Positions 55,877-64,000 of a stretch of 64,000 nt of DNA are shown here, piece after piece; position 1 is the first letter of the stretch, and each line of letters starts with the position of its first letter. This DNA comes from Skermanella aerolata KACC 11604 (lineage in GTDB: Bacteria; Pseudomonadota; Alphaproteobacteria; Azospirillales; Azospirillaceae). The translations under genes and the position numbers were made by a program. The stretch covers positions 62,001 through 126,000 of the forward strand of contig NZ_AVFK01000007.1 in assembly GCF_000936425.1 (NCBI RefSeq), read 5' to 3'. The notes beneath the pieces are model-generated. The model searched no databases and was not told the origin of the DNA. It worked only from the letters and a program-made list of their open reading frames with translations.

Positions 55877-56001
55877 CGTCATATCAAGACTTGATCTTGG
55901 CATCTCCTATCGGGAGCTGAGCGGGTGACATCCGAACTCCAGGTTGAAGTCCTCACGTCAGCTTACGCCGAGAGATGCCAAGATCAAGTCTTGGCATGAC
56001 G
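55877..56001. repeat. REP-like inverted pair (family 2)
   Basis: A 30-base unit at 55877-55906 is repeated in inverted orientation at 55972-56001 with two mismatches (AT against GC). Each unit contains a small hairpin; in the second it is GCCAAGA-TCAAG-TCTTGGC. The 65-base spacer shows no coding sequence. This differs in sequence from the pair at 46.7 kb. Confidence 0.85.
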
Positions 56002-56061
56002 GTAAAGTGGAGCGAAATACCCGCGCAACGCGGAGGAACGCTTCAAGTCAGCGCCCTTCGT

Positions 56062-56352
56062 TCACCCCAAGGGAGCGCACCGGAAGGGCTTGACCTCGAT
56101 CTTCTGCCAGACGCCTTCGGTAACGTAGGGGTCGGCGGCCAGCCACGCGTCCACCGCCGCGCGGTCGGGGAACTCGACGATGCAGGACGATCCGACCATG
56201 CGGCCGTCGTCGTCGAGGATGGCGCCGCCGACGATCATGCTGCCATTGGCCTTCATGGCACGGGCACCGACCAGATGGGGTTCGCGCGCCGCCATCCTGC
56301 GATCCAGGGCGCCTTCGTCGGTACCATCATAGGCGATGATCAGGAACTGCAT
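56062..56352 (-). CDS. YciI family protein
   Basis: 96 residues with the YciI pattern: MQFLIIAYDGTDEGALDRRMAAREPHL start (core FLIIAYDGTD), GGAILDDDGRMVGSSCIVEFPDRAAVDAWLAADPYV, cited here by its marks DDDGRMVGS and AWLAADPYV. The conserved His-Asp pair of the family has a His at REPH. It has a small ferredoxin-like fold of unclear function. It lies right beside REP family 2. Confidence 0.9.
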   Translation of the reverse strand: MQFLIIAYDGTDEGALDRRMAAREPHLVGARAMKANGSMIVGGAILDDDGRMVGSSCIVEFPDRAAVDAWLAADPYVTEGVWQKIEVKPFRCAPLG

Positions 56353-56445
56353 TTTCTATCGAATCCTTCTGGTTACGGCAGTTGGCGTCATCATCGAATA
56401 TCGGTCCGCCAGCCAACCCTGCGCCAGAAAAATGATGGATAGGGT

Positions 56446-56470
56446 GGAATGTTCGCTAACCTCCGGCGTC
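56446..56470 (+). promoter_or_regulatory. ECF-sigma type promoter of the sigma/anti-sigma operon
   Basis: GGAAT (56446-56450), a 16-base spacer, then CGTC (56467-56470) match the usual ECF promoter form. The pair lies about 50 bases before the sigma factor start, suggesting autoregulation. Confidence 0.6.
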
Positions 56471-56518
56471 CACTGAGTCCGGGCGGATAGACCGGCGGCG
56501 GCGCGGAGAAAGTTCGGA

Positions 56519-57055
56519 ATGAATGAGACGGCGGCACTGATAGAGCCGCATATCCCGGCCCTGCGGCGCTATGCCTTCGCCCTGATCCGGGACGACGCCT
56601 CGGCGGACGACCTCGTTCAGGACTGCCTGGAGCGGGCCGTCTCCCGTTGGCACCTGCGGCGCGGCGGCGATGTCCGGGCATGGCTGTTCACGATCCTGCA
56701 CAACCTGTTCGTCAGTCAGCGCCGGCAGACGCTCCGGCGCGGACCTCACCGGACATTGGAGGACGTGGAACATGAAACCGGCATCCCAAGCGCCCAGGAG
56801 CACGCCGTCATCCACCGCGACATGCTGCGGGCACTGGCCACCCTGCCGGAAGAGCAGCAGTCGGTCCTGCTGCTGATCGGGGTGGAAGACCTCTCCTATG
56901 CCGAAGCCGCCGGCATCGTCGGCGTGCCGGTCGGAACGATCATGTCGAGACTGAGCCGGGGGCGGAACCGGTTGCGCCGCCTCCTGAACGGCGGTCCAGT
57001 CGATGAAGAGCGCACCACCAGCGAGCGATCGTCGACGCTCAGGAGAATCAAATGA
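56519..57055 (+). CDS. ECF RNA polymerase sigma factor
   Basis: A 178-residue sigma-70 family factor with regions 2 (ALRRYAFALIRDDASADDLVQDCLERAV; RAWLFTILHNLF) and 4 (ALATLPEEQQSVLLLIGVEDLSYAEAAGIVGVPVGTIMSRLSRGRNRLRR, cited by LSYAEAAGI and VGTIMSRLSRGR). No region 3 is present. The start ATG 56519 overlaps a possible ATG at 56523. The stop overlaps the anti-sigma start by four bases. The ECF-type promoter upstream suggests self-control. Confidence 0.95.
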   Translation: MNETAALIEPHIPALRRYAFALIRDDASADDLVQDCLERAVSRWHLRRGGDVRAWLFTILHNLFVSQRRQTLRRGPHRTLEDVEHETGIPSAQEHAVIHRDMLRALATLPEEQQSVLLLIGVEDLSYAEAAGIVGVPVGTIMSRLSRGRNRLRRLLNGGPVDEERTTSERSSTLRRIK

Positions 57056-57870
57056 CGGGGGGCATGCCGATCGGCGACGACGACCTGCACGGCTATGTCG
57101 ACCAGCGCCTGACGCCGGAACGGATGGCTGCGGTCGAAGCCTATATCGCGACCCATCCCGATGCCGCCGCCCAGGTCCTTCAGTACCGGGAACAGCGGGA
57201 TGCGTTGCGCTCCGCTCTCCAGCATAAATACGACGAACCCGTCCCTGTCCGGCTGCGGGTTGCCGGTATCCAGGCCGAAAGGCGGCGCCGGTGGCGGCGA
57301 AGCCTCGGGCGGGTCGCGGCGGCGGGGCTCTGGCTGCTGATCGGTGCGGCGGGAGGCTGGATCGCCAACGAGGAACTGACGGCAACGCCTCCGGTGCGGG
57401 TCGCGGCGTCATCCGCATTGCCCGCGAATGCCGTCGCCCAGGAAGCCCTGACCGCCCACCGCATCTTCGCCGCCGAGGTCAGGCACCCGGTCGAAGTGGA
57501 CGTCACCCAGGAAAAGCACCTCGTCGAGTGGCTGTCGAAGCGCCTTGCCCGCCCCTTGCGGGTCCCGGACCTTTCGGCCCAGGGATACAGGCTGATGGGC
57601 GGCCGGCTTCTGCCGGCGTCCGCCGGTCCCGCCGCCCAGTTCATGTACGACGACGGCACGGGACGACGGCTCACGGTCTACCTGACGGCGGAGGACGGCG
57701 GTGAAACGTCGTTCCGCTATGTCCAGGACGGCGAACTCGGCGGCTTCTACTGGCGCGATGCCGGCTTCGGCTATGCGGTGCTGGCACAAGCCGACCGGCG
57801 CGACCTGCTGGCGACGGCGGAGGCGATCTATCGTCAGACCGACGATACGGTCCCTGTGTCCGGGCGGTAG
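57052..57870 (+). CDS. anti-sigma factor (membrane-bound)
   Basis: 272 residues. The N-terminal cytoplasmic part (DDLHGYVDQRLTPERMAAVEAY) is the typical anti-sigma helix bundle, without a zinc HxxxCxxC motif. One membrane helix is at about 86-104 (VAAAGLWLLIGAAGGWI). A periplasmic domain follows (residues 110-272) with VDVTQEKHLVEWLSKRLARP, seen in this anti-sigma type. It would hold the ECF factor until an envelope signal arrives. It is translationally coupled to the sigma gene. Its end overlaps the convergent LysR gene by 37 bases. Confidence 0.92.
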   Translation: MTGGMPIGDDDLHGYVDQRLTPERMAAVEAYIATHPDAAAQVLQYREQRDALRSALQHKYDEPVPVRLRVAGIQAERRRRWRRSLGRVAAAGLWLLIGAAGGWIANEELTATPPVRVAASSALPANAVAQEALTAHRIFAAEVRHPVEVDVTQEKHLVEWLSKRLARPLRVPDLSAQGYRLMGGRLLPASAGPAAQFMYDDGTGRRLTVYLTAEDGGETSFRYVQDGELGGFYWRDAGFGYAVLAQADRRDLLATAEAIYRQTDDTVPVSGR

Positions 57871-58742
57871 CCGATCAGCCCCAGCAGCGCTTGGCCGGCC
57901 TTGGTGGTGTAGCGCTCCTTGTGGCACAGCGCCAGGAACCGCCGCTTCGGCAAGGCCGCATCCAGGCGAACCAGCAGCCCGGCTCGGACGGACGGCGCCG
58001 ACACCAGTCCGGAGATCACGGTGGCGCCGGCTCCGGCCTCCACGGCGCTGCGGACGGCCTCGTTGGACGGCAGTTGAAGCGCCACCTCGAGGCGTTCCGG
58101 CGCGACGCCGACAGCCCTCAGCGCCGATTCGAACATTGCGCGGGTGCCGGAGCCGGGTTCGCGCAGCACCCATAGCGTTTCCGGAAACGCCGGCAGGTCA
58201 ACCGCGCCCCGCCCGGCCCAGGGATGATCCGGAGCGACCACGAGAACCAGGTCGTCCTCCGCGATCGCATGGATCGCCAAGGCAGGTTCGTCGACTTCGC
58301 CCTCGACGAAGCCGAGATCCGTCTCTCCGTCGCGGACCAGTGCCGCGACCTGTTCGGTATTGCCGATGGTCAGGTCGAGCGCGATCCCCGGATGGAGCGA
58401 CCGGAACCGGTGCATGACCGGCGGCAGCCAGTAATTGGCGACGGTCTGGCTGGCAGCCAGGGACAGCACGCCGCGCGCCAATCCCGCCAGGTCCATCAGG
58501 ACGGTTTCGGCAGCGGCGGCTCTCGCCAGCACCGCCCGCGCCTCCGTCAGGAACAGCCTGCCGGCCTGGGTCAGTTCGATCCTGCGGCCCACCCGGTCGA
58601 ACAGCCGGGTTGCATAGCGCGCCTCGAGCGCCGCGATGGCGGCGCTGACCGCCGACTGCGTCAGGTTGATGTCGCGCGCGGCGCCGGTAACGTGCTCGCG
58701 CTCGGCCACGGCGACGAAAATGCGGAGTTGTTCAAGCGTCAT
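57834..58742 (-). CDS. LysR-type transcriptional regulator
   Basis: 302 residues. An N-terminal winged helix (MTLEQLRIFVAVAEREHVTGAARDINLTQSAVSAAIAALE, core LTQSAVSAAIAALE) is followed by an effector-binding domain from residue ~90. The order with a YeiH-type transporter upstream on the same strand (49 bases) is common for CysB/YeiE-like regulators of sulfite-linked genes. The ligand is not known. Confidence 0.94.
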   Translation of the reverse strand: MTLEQLRIFVAVAEREHVTGAARDINLTQSAVSAAIAALEARYATRLFDRVGRRIELTQAGRLFLTEARAVLARAAAAETVLMDLAGLARGVLSLAASQTVANYWLPPVMHRFRSLHPGIALDLTIGNTEQVAALVRDGETDLGFVEGEVDEPALAIHAIAEDDLVLVVAPDHPWAGRGAVDLPAFPETLWVLREPGSGTRAMFESALRAVGVAPERLEVALQLPSNEAVRSAVEAGAGATVISGLVSAPSVRAGLLVRLDAALPKRRFLALCHKERYTTKAGQALLGLIGYRPDTGTVSSV

Positions 58743-58791
58743 GCCCAGGACCTTCGATGCGACACGAGCTTACATCCGCCTTGCCCGGAAA

Positions 58792-59799
58792 TCACAGCGG
58801 ATGCCCGAGCAGCCGGATCAGGCCCAGGCTGATTGCCGCAAGCGCCAGCAGCGAGACGGTGACCGCCGCGACGACGCGCAGCCCCGCCCTTGCCACCACC
58901 CTGATGTCGACACCCAGCCCCAGCGCCGCCATCGACAGCGTCGTCAGGGCGCCGGAAACCGCCGCGGCCGGCTCCAAGACCGGCTCCGGCAGCAATCCGG
59001 CGGAGCGAAGCCCCGCCAGCCCCAGGAACCCCACGATGAACCAGGGAACGAGATGGCGAAGCGTCGGACGCCCGGTCCCCGCCGTCAGGGACAGGGCGAG
59101 CACGACCGGCCCCAGCATCAGCACCCGGACCAGCTTGACCAGCGTGCCGATCTGGACGCTCAGGGCCGCGACCGGACTTGTGGCGGCAAGCACCTGCGGC
59201 ACGGCATAGACGGTCAGCCCGGCCAGCACGCCGTATTGCGCATCGCTCAGCCCGAATGCCGGCGCCGCCAGCGGCAGCGCCAGGACCACCGCGACTCCAA
59301 GGACGGCGGTGAACGCGATCGACGTCGCGACGTCGTCGCCATCGGCGCCGATCACCGGCGCGGTGGCCGCGATGGCGGAGTTGCCGCAGATCGAGTTGCC
59401 GCAGGCGATCAGGACGGCGATCCGGTGCCGCAGCCCGAGCATCCGGCCGATGCCGTAACTGACCGCGATGGCGACAGCCACGACGCCCGCGATCCCGGCC
59501 AGCAGTTCCGGCCCGACCTGAAGGATCGATCCGGCGCCTACCGAAGCCCCCAGCAGCATGACCGCGACCTCCAGCAGCGTCCGTGCGCCGAAGTCGATCC
59601 CGGCGCACCAGTGCTTGCCTGGAGTCCAGGCCGTCCGCACCGCGACGCCGATCAGGATCGCCAGCACCAGCGCCTCCAGCCAGGCCCGGCCGAACAGCCA
59701 CACCTCCACCGCCTGCAAGCCGGTCGCGGCGATGGTGACGCCGGCGCACAGAACAAGGCCGGGCAGAAGAGCGTAGATGCGGTTGGTGCTGTTGGACAT
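58792..59799 (-). CDS. YeiH family putative sulfate/sulfite exporter
   Basis: A 335-residue inner-membrane protein with ten or more helices. LLPGLVLCAGVTIAATGLQ, IGVAVRTAW, ARTLLEVAVMLLGASVG, IACGNSICGNSAIAATAPVIGAD (the family mark) and LTVYAVPQVLAAT are seen. The family is annotated as putative sulfate exporter. It lies upstream of the LysR gene, likely in one unit. Confidence 0.92.
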   Translation of the reverse strand: MSNSTNRIYALLPGLVLCAGVTIAATGLQAVEVWLFGRAWLEALVLAILIGVAVRTAWTPGKHWCAGIDFGARTLLEVAVMLLGASVGAGSILQVGPELLAGIAGVVAVAIAVSYGIGRMLGLRHRIAVLIACGNSICGNSAIAATAPVIGADGDDVATSIAFTAVLGVAVVLALPLAAPAFGLSDAQYGVLAGLTVYAVPQVLAATSPVAALSVQIGTLVKLVRVLMLGPVVLALSLTAGTGRPTLRHLVPWFIVGFLGLAGLRSAGLLPEPVLEPAAAVSGALTTLSMAALGLGVDIRVVARAGLRVVAAVTVSLLALAAISLGLIRLLGHPL

Positions 59800-59884
59800 T
59801 GGAATGCCTCACGATCCGATGGGCATAACCTGAGCCCCACGGACCGTTCATTCCAACGCATTGTATCGCTCGAACTGATCGATT

Positions 59885-60199
59885 TTATCGATCGGTTGGT
59901 TCCAGGAACTCGACCTCCACGAAGACCAGGTCGCCGTCGCCCTCGTTGATCACGTTGTGGGACACCCCGGCGGAACGGAAATAGCTGCGGCCCGGCTCCA
60001 GCTCGGCATGGTTCACCGTGCCGTCCGGCATCTCCAGCCGCATGCGGCTGCTGGTGACGGGGACGATCACGTAATCGTATTCGTGGGTGTGGGCTCCCGT
60101 CTCGGCGCCGGGCGCGAAGCGCCATTCGGTGACGCGGGTGCGGCCGTTCTCGATGTGCTGGTGCGGCGTCGCCTTGGGGCGGCTGGAAGCGTCGGTCAT
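59885..60199 (-). CDS. cupin-domain protein
   Basis: A 104-residue single cupin. Motif 1 is FAPGAETGAHTHEYDYVIVP (metal-binding His residues) and motif 2 is GRSYFRSAGVSHNVINEG. It may be an enzyme or a small-molecule sensor. It is 19 bases after the HDAC-like gene and ends the four-gene minus-strand run that starts at 63985. Confidence 0.9.
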   Translation of the reverse strand: MTDASSRPKATPHQHIENGRTRVTEWRFAPGAETGAHTHEYDYVIVPVTSSRMRLEMPDGTVNHAELEPGRSYFRSAGVSHNVINEGDGDLVFVEVEFLEPTDR

Positions 60200-60218
60200 G
60201 ATGCTTGGAATCTCCGGT

Positions 60219-61271
60219 TCAGCGGGTGGATGCGGCTTCGAAGCCGTTCAGGAAGCTGGTCAGGTTGGCGGCAAGATGATCGACGGCGTAGCCGCCTTCC
60301 TGGACGACGACGGTCGGCAGACCGGCTTCGGCGACGGTGCGGCCAAGCCTGCCGAAACCCGGCGTCGTGACGCCGAAGGCCGCCAGCGGGTCGTCCTTGA
60401 AGGTGTCGAACCCGAGCGACAGCACAATCAGCGACGGCGCGAAGCGCCCGATCGACGCCAGCCCGTCTCGTACGGCCGCAAGAAAGTCGTCTTCCGAGGT
60501 CCCGAGCGGCAGCGGCATGTTGAGGTTGAAGCCTTCGCCGCGTCCGGCGCCGCGCTCATGCCCATAGCCCGCCATGAAGGGATAGAACTCGCTCGGATCG
60601 GCATGGATCGACACGACGAACACGTCGTCGCGCTCCCAGAAGACGGCCTGGGTGCCGTTGCCGTGGTGGACATCGACGTCGAACACCGCGACGCGCGGCG
60701 GCAACCCGCGGCCCGCCAGCAGCCGAAGCGCCTCCTGCGCCGCGATGGCGGCGTGGTTCAGGTAGCAGAAGCCTCCCGCCATGTCGCGTCCGGCATGGTG
60801 GCCGGGCGGGCGGCACAGGGCATAGGCGGCAGGCTCCTCGCCCGACGCCACCGCACGCGCCGCCGCCACGGCGCAGTCGGACGCCGCCCTGGTCGCGGCC
60901 CAGGTCCCTTCCGCGATGGGACAGGCGGTGTCGCTCATATGGTATCCCGCCTGCCCCACGACGCTGACCGGGTAAGACAGCATGTCCGGCCCGCGATGGA
61001 CGTTGGGAATCACGGCGGAGGACGCGTCGGGCAGCTTTATCCAGCGCGCATGCGCGGTCTCCAGGAACGCCAGGTATTCCGGGGAATGGACGGCGGCCCG
61101 CGCCGCTGGTCCGGCATCCGGAGCCACCTCGACCCGGTCGCCGCGCCGGTTCAGGGCGTCGAGCACCGCCGTCACGCGCTCCGGCTTCTCCGGCACCGGC
61201 TTCGGCTGGCCGCGTACGAGGAACTGTGGCGGCCGGTGCAGCACGGTGTCGGGATGGTGGAAACAGCGCAT
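60219..61271 (-). CDS. histone-deacetylase family amidohydrolase (acetylpolyamine type)
   Basis: 350 residues. Zinc/catalytic marks are CRPPGHHAGRDMAGGFCYLNH, VAVFDVDVHHGNGTQAVFW and LSLGFDTFKDDPL. Bacterial members deacetylate acetylpolyamines or similar amides. The operon position between a ketopantoate-reductase-like gene and a cupin points to small-molecule catabolism rather than protein deacetylation. Confidence 0.93.
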   Translation of the reverse strand: MRCFHHPDTVLHRPPQFLVRGQPKPVPEKPERVTAVLDALNRRGDRVEVAPDAGPAARAAVHSPEYLAFLETAHARWIKLPDASSAVIPNVHRGPDMLSYPVSVVGQAGYHMSDTACPIAEGTWAATRAASDCAVAAARAVASGEEPAAYALCRPPGHHAGRDMAGGFCYLNHAAIAAQEALRLLAGRGLPPRVAVFDVDVHHGNGTQAVFWERDDVFVVSIHADPSEFYPFMAGYGHERGAGRGEGFNLNMPLPLGTSEDDFLAAVRDGLASIGRFAPSLIVLSLGFDTFKDDPLAAFGVTTPGFGRLGRTVAEAGLPTVVVQEGGYAVDHLAANLTSFLNGFEAASTR

Positions 61272-61298
61272 CGAAGCTCTCCGTTGTCGTAAGTGTCG

Positions 61299-62294
61299 TC
61301 AGGCCGCCATGCCGGCGGTACCGCTGCCCCTGTGCCGGGCCTTCATGTCCACCAGGGCCGCGACCGTCTCCACCGTCGGGGTCGGCACGCCGACCAGCGC
61401 TCCCAACTCGGCGACCGAGCGGACGATGGCCTCGACTTCCAGCCGCTTTCCGGCCTCCATGTCCTGGAGCATGCTGGTGCGGAAGTCGCCGACGCCGGCG
61501 GCTGCCGCGATCCGCGCCTCGATATCCGCCGTGAAGGTGATCCCAAGACGCTCCGCCACCGCCCTTGCCTCCGCCATCAGCGTCCGGGCGACGGCACGCG
61601 TGCCGGGATCGACGCAGAGCGCCCCCGGGGTGGCGCCGGTCAGGGCGCTCAGCGGATTGAAGGCGAGGCTGCCCCATAGCCTGGTCCAGATATCGGCGCG
61701 GATGTCCAGGCTGCCGCGCGCCTGGAAACCGGCAAGGCCGAACAACTCGACCACGCTTTCCACCGCCGCCGTCCTGCGGCCCAGCGGATCGCCGAAGACG
61801 AACCGCTGGTCGTCCACATGGCGGATGCGCCCGACGCCGTCGGCTTCGACCGATACCCAGGTGACCGCGCCGACCAGCCGGTCCGACGGGATGGACCGCC
61901 ACAGCGTGCCGTCGGGGTCCACCGCCTTCAGGCGGTAGGATTCGAGCGGTTCCGGCTGGCCCAGCGGATACCACCACGGGATGCCGTTGATCATCGGCAC
62001 GACAGCCGTCTCCGGCCCCATGAGACTGGACAGCGTATCCAGCGCGCCTCCCAGGGCATGGGCCTTGACGCACAGGAAGACCGCGTCCTGCGTACCCGCC
62101 GACAATGCGTCGTCGGTCACCCTGACCGGCACGCGGGAAACGCGGCCCAGGGGAGTGACCATCGTGATGCCGTCATGGGATATCGCCTCCGCCGCCCGGG
62201 CGCGGGCGATCAGCGTCACCCCGGCTGGCGTCCGGGTCAGGCGCGCCGCCAGCAGGCAGCCGACCGCGCCGGCCCCGACGATGGCGACCTTCAT
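61299..62294 (-). CDS. 2-dehydropantoate 2-reductase family (ApbA/PanE)
   Basis: 331 residues. NADP-binding [19 protein letters not shown], the catalytic Lys in FLCVKAHAL, Asn/Lys region LWGSLAFNPLSALTG and the C-terminal GVPTPTVETVAAL are present. It may make pantoate, but many operon-embedded homologues act on other 2-oxo acids. It overlaps the ABC ATPase gene by four bases, which argues for a role tied to the imported substrate. Confidence 0.9.
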   Translation of the reverse strand: MKVAIVGAGAVGCLLAARLTRTPAGVTLIARARAAEAISHDGITMVTPLGRVSRVPVRVTDDALSAGTQDAVFLCVKAHALGGALDTLSSLMGPETAVVPMINGIPWWYPLGQPEPLESYRLKAVDPDGTLWRSIPSDRLVGAVTWVSVEADGVGRIRHVDDQRFVFGDPLGRRTAAVESVVELFGLAGFQARGSLDIRADIWTRLWGSLAFNPLSALTGATPGALCVDPGTRAVARTLMAEARAVAERLGITFTADIEARIAAAAGVGDFRTSMLQDMEAGKRLEVEAIVRSVAELGALVGVPTPTVETVAALVDMKARHRGSGTAGMAA

Positions 62295-63985
62295 GCGACG
62301 GCACCCCGGCCGGCGAGCCCGGCCGTGCCGGTCCGAAGCTCTTCCGGGATCTCCCAGCCCTTGCCGGGGATCGCGTCGAGCAGGGTGCGGGTATAGGCGT
62401 GCTGGGGGTTCTGGAAGACCTCGCGCGCCGTGTTCATCTCCACGACCTTGCCCCGCTGCATCACCGCTATCGTGTCGCAAACCTGGGCCGCCACCCGCAG
62501 GTCGTGGGTGATGAACAGCATGGCGAGGCCGAAGCGGTGCCGGATGTCCTCCAGCAGGTCGAGCACCTGACGCTGGACCGACACGTCCAGGGCCGACACC
62601 GGCTCGTCGGCGATGATCAGCTTCGGCTCCAGCGCCAGCGCGCGGGCGATGGAGATGCGCTGGCGCTGGCCGCCGGAGAACTCGTGCGGGTAGCGGTCCG
62701 CCGCACTCTCCGGCAGTCCGACCAGCCGCAGCAGCTCGCGTGCCCGCGCCGTCGCCTTGGATCGTGATTCGCCGAACGCGACCGGCCCCTGGGCGATGAT
62801 ATCGGCGACCTTGTGGCGCGGGTTGAGCGAGGCGTAGGGGTCCTGGAAGATCATCTGGATGTCTTTCCGGACCGGCCGGAACTGGTTGCGGCTCAACGCC
62901 GCCAGATCCTGTCCCTGGAACAGGATGCGCCCGCCGTCTGTCTTGTTCAGCCCGACGATGCAGCGGCCCAGGGTCGATTTGCCGGACCCGCTCTCCCCCA
63001 CCACGCCCAGCGTTTCGCCGGGATGGATGGTCAGGCTGATGTCGTCGCCGGCCACCAGTTCCCGGCCCTTGCGGAACAGCCCTCCCCCTAAGTGAAAGAC
63101 CTTCCGGACCTTCTCCGCCGTCAGCAGCGCATCGCCCCGTTTCAGGAAATCGCCGCGGTGCTCGATATAGTGCGGGACGGCGGCGATGAGCTGGCGGGTA
63201 TAGGGGTGCCGGGGCTGGTTGAGCACCTGCGCCGCCGGACCCGCCTCGACGCAGCGGCCGTGCTGCATGACGGCGACGTTGGTCGCGATCTCCGCCACCA
63301 CGCCGAAGTCGTGGGTGATGAACATGACGCCCATCCGGCGTTCCGCCTGGATCGTGCGGATCAGGCCCAGGATCTGCTTCTGCGTCGTCACGTCCAGGGC
63401 GGTCGTCGGTTCGTCCGCGATCAGGATGTCGGGTTCCAGCGCCAGCGCCATGGCGATCATGACCCGCTGCCGCTGCCCGCCCGACAGCCGGAACGGATAG
63501 CTGCGCCTCAGGCTTTCCGGATCGGGCAATCCGACGTCCGTCAGCAGTTCCACCACGCGGGCGCGCCGGGCCGCCTTGCTCGCGTAGGATTGCTCCATCG
63601 AGGAATGAGCCTTCAGGCTCTCCTCGATCTGGTCGCCGACCCGCATCAGCGGGTTGAGCGCCGTCATCGGTTCCTGGAAGATCATCGCGATCCGGTCGCC
63701 GCGCAGGCCGCGCTGCTCCGCACCGCCCATGGTCAGGATATCGCGCCCGCGATAGGCGATCTCCCCGCCGGTGACCCGGACATGCGGTCCGGGCAGCAGT
63801 CCCATGACGGCGTGCGCTGTCATCGACTTGCCGGACCCGGATTCGCCGACGACGCACAAGATCTCGTCACGGGCGATCCGCAGGTTGACGTTCTCAACCG
63901 CGTTGGGGCGCTCGGCCCCCTGCGGCAGGGCGACGGTCAGGTCGCGGACGTCGAGCAGGATATCGCTGCCGGTCTCCATCGTCAT
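62291..63985 (-). CDS. peptide-type ABC transporter, double ATPase protein (YejF/DppDF-like)
   Basis: 564 residues with two complete ATPase domains. Walker A is GESGSGKSM near residue 48 and [11 protein letters not shown] near 340. Signatures are [14 protein letters not shown] and [14 protein letters not shown]. The oligopeptide-type tails [15 protein letters not shown] and [15 protein letters not shown] are present. It would energise uptake of a peptide or similar solute. AAGGGGAGGGC precedes ATG 63985; the permease and binding protein genes are presumably just off the right edge. Confidence 0.95.
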   Translation of the reverse strand: MTMETGSDILLDVRDLTVALPQGAERPNAVENVNLRIARDEILCVVGESGSGKSMTAHAVMGLLPGPHVRVTGGEIAYRGRDILTMGGAEQRGLRGDRIAMIFQEPMTALNPLMRVGDQIEESLKAHSSMEQSYASKAARRARVVELLTDVGLPDPESLRRSYPFRLSGGQRQRVMIAMALALEPDILIADEPTTALDVTTQKQILGLIRTIQAERRMGVMFITHDFGVVAEIATNVAVMQHGRCVEAGPAAQVLNQPRHPYTRQLIAAVPHYIEHRGDFLKRGDALLTAEKVRKVFHLGGGLFRKGRELVAGDDISLTIHPGETLGVVGESGSGKSTLGRCIVGLNKTDGGRILFQGQDLAALSRNQFRPVRKDIQMIFQDPYASLNPRHKVADIIAQGPVAFGESRSKATARARELLRLVGLPESAADRYPHEFSGGQRQRISIARALALEPKLIIADEPVSALDVSVQRQVLDLLEDIRHRFGLAMLFITHDLRVAAQVCDTIAVMQRGKVVEMNTAREVFQNPQHAYTRTLLDAIPGKGWEIPEELRTGTAGLAGRGAVA

Positions 63986-64000
63986 GCCCTCCCCTTGCGC

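Larger units (their letters stand above)
55711..56061. other. gene-free interval (351 bp) with regulatory palindrome and REP pair
   Basis: No credible coding frame is seen. It holds the upstream region of the dioxygenase gene, including the palindrome at 55786-55805, and a REP-like inverted pair at 55877-56001. It is notably less GC-rich than the flanking genes. Confidence 0.7.

Noticed and set aside
1-64000. tRNA, rRNA or CRISPR features
   Set aside because: I looked by eye for GGTTCGA-type T-loops with paired acceptor stems and for regular short direct repeats and saw none; a covariance-model search could still reveal small RNAs.

Overview
The window is ordinary chromosome of a high-GC alphaproteobacterium. 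CobS/CobT, an Irr-type Fur regulator with a textbook Irr box, hopanoid genes (hpnN, hpnA), a Pat-type lysine acetyltransferase and many PAS/GGDEF/histidine-kinase/MCP signalling proteins fit Rhodospirillales, probably Azospirillaceae-like (Azospirillum/Skermanella type). That placement is inferred from gene content, not from a marker gene. No rRNA, tRNA, CRISPR array, phage or insertion sequence was recognised. Coding density is very high, and several convergent gene pairs overlap at their 3' ends.

Layout. 1-3 kb: a possible partial gene end, a ribbon-helix-helix protein, BolA (followed by a perfect hairpin terminator), an EamA exporter and a J-domain protein. 3-6 kb: aerobic cobaltochelatase subunits cobS-cobT. 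6-8 kb: periplasmic Cu/Zn SOD and a ferric-iron binding protein with a Fur-like palindrome upstream. 8-15.3 kb: a signalling block with two divergent PAS histidine kinases, a single-domain response regulator and a REC-PAS-GGDEF cyclase. 15.3-19.6 kb: small membrane protein, hydroxyacid dehydrogenase, SH3 protein and an MCP with a C-terminal PilZ-like domain. 19.7-23 kb: a peroxide/iron stress locus, irr -> (perfect Irr box) -> rubrerythrin -> Fe-S oxidoreductase -> DUF3501. 23-29 kb: Atm1/HMT1-type ABC exporter, VapBC-type toxin-antitoxin, murJ, trpS and pyroglutamyl peptidase. 29-42.9 kb: housekeeping and metabolism, including an oligopeptide binding protein, ppa, Pat acetyltransferase, an Rpn-family protein, a deglycation operon (fructosamine kinase, low-MW phosphatase, DUF6314), sirtuin, uracil-DNA glycosylase, phhB and an SDR.

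43-54 kb is the most interesting part. The hopanoid genes hpnN-hpnA are followed by a compact set that encodes a complete inferred route to a phosphonate-headgroup membrane lipid. A PEP mutase (fused to a nucleotidyltransferase), a phosphonopyruvate decarboxylase and a 2-aminoethylphosphonate transaminase would make 2-AEP. A stand-alone nucleotidyltransferase would activate it, and a CDP-alcohol phosphatidyltransferase would attach it to a lipid. A PhyH-type Fe(II)/2OG dioxygenase and an HpnL-like flippase are in one tight operon with the nucleotidyltransferase, suggesting hydroxylation and transbilayer movement of the product.

54-64 kb: beta-carbonic anhydrase, DODA-type dioxygenase, a YciI protein, an ECF sigma/anti-sigma pair with a matching GGAAT-N16-CGTC promoter, a LysR regulator, a YeiH-type transporter, and a minus-strand operon (double-ATPase peptide ABC protein, ketopantoate-reductase-like enzyme, HDAC-family amidohydrolase, cupin) that runs off the right end. 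Two different REP-like inverted repeats lie at 46.7 and 55.9 kb.
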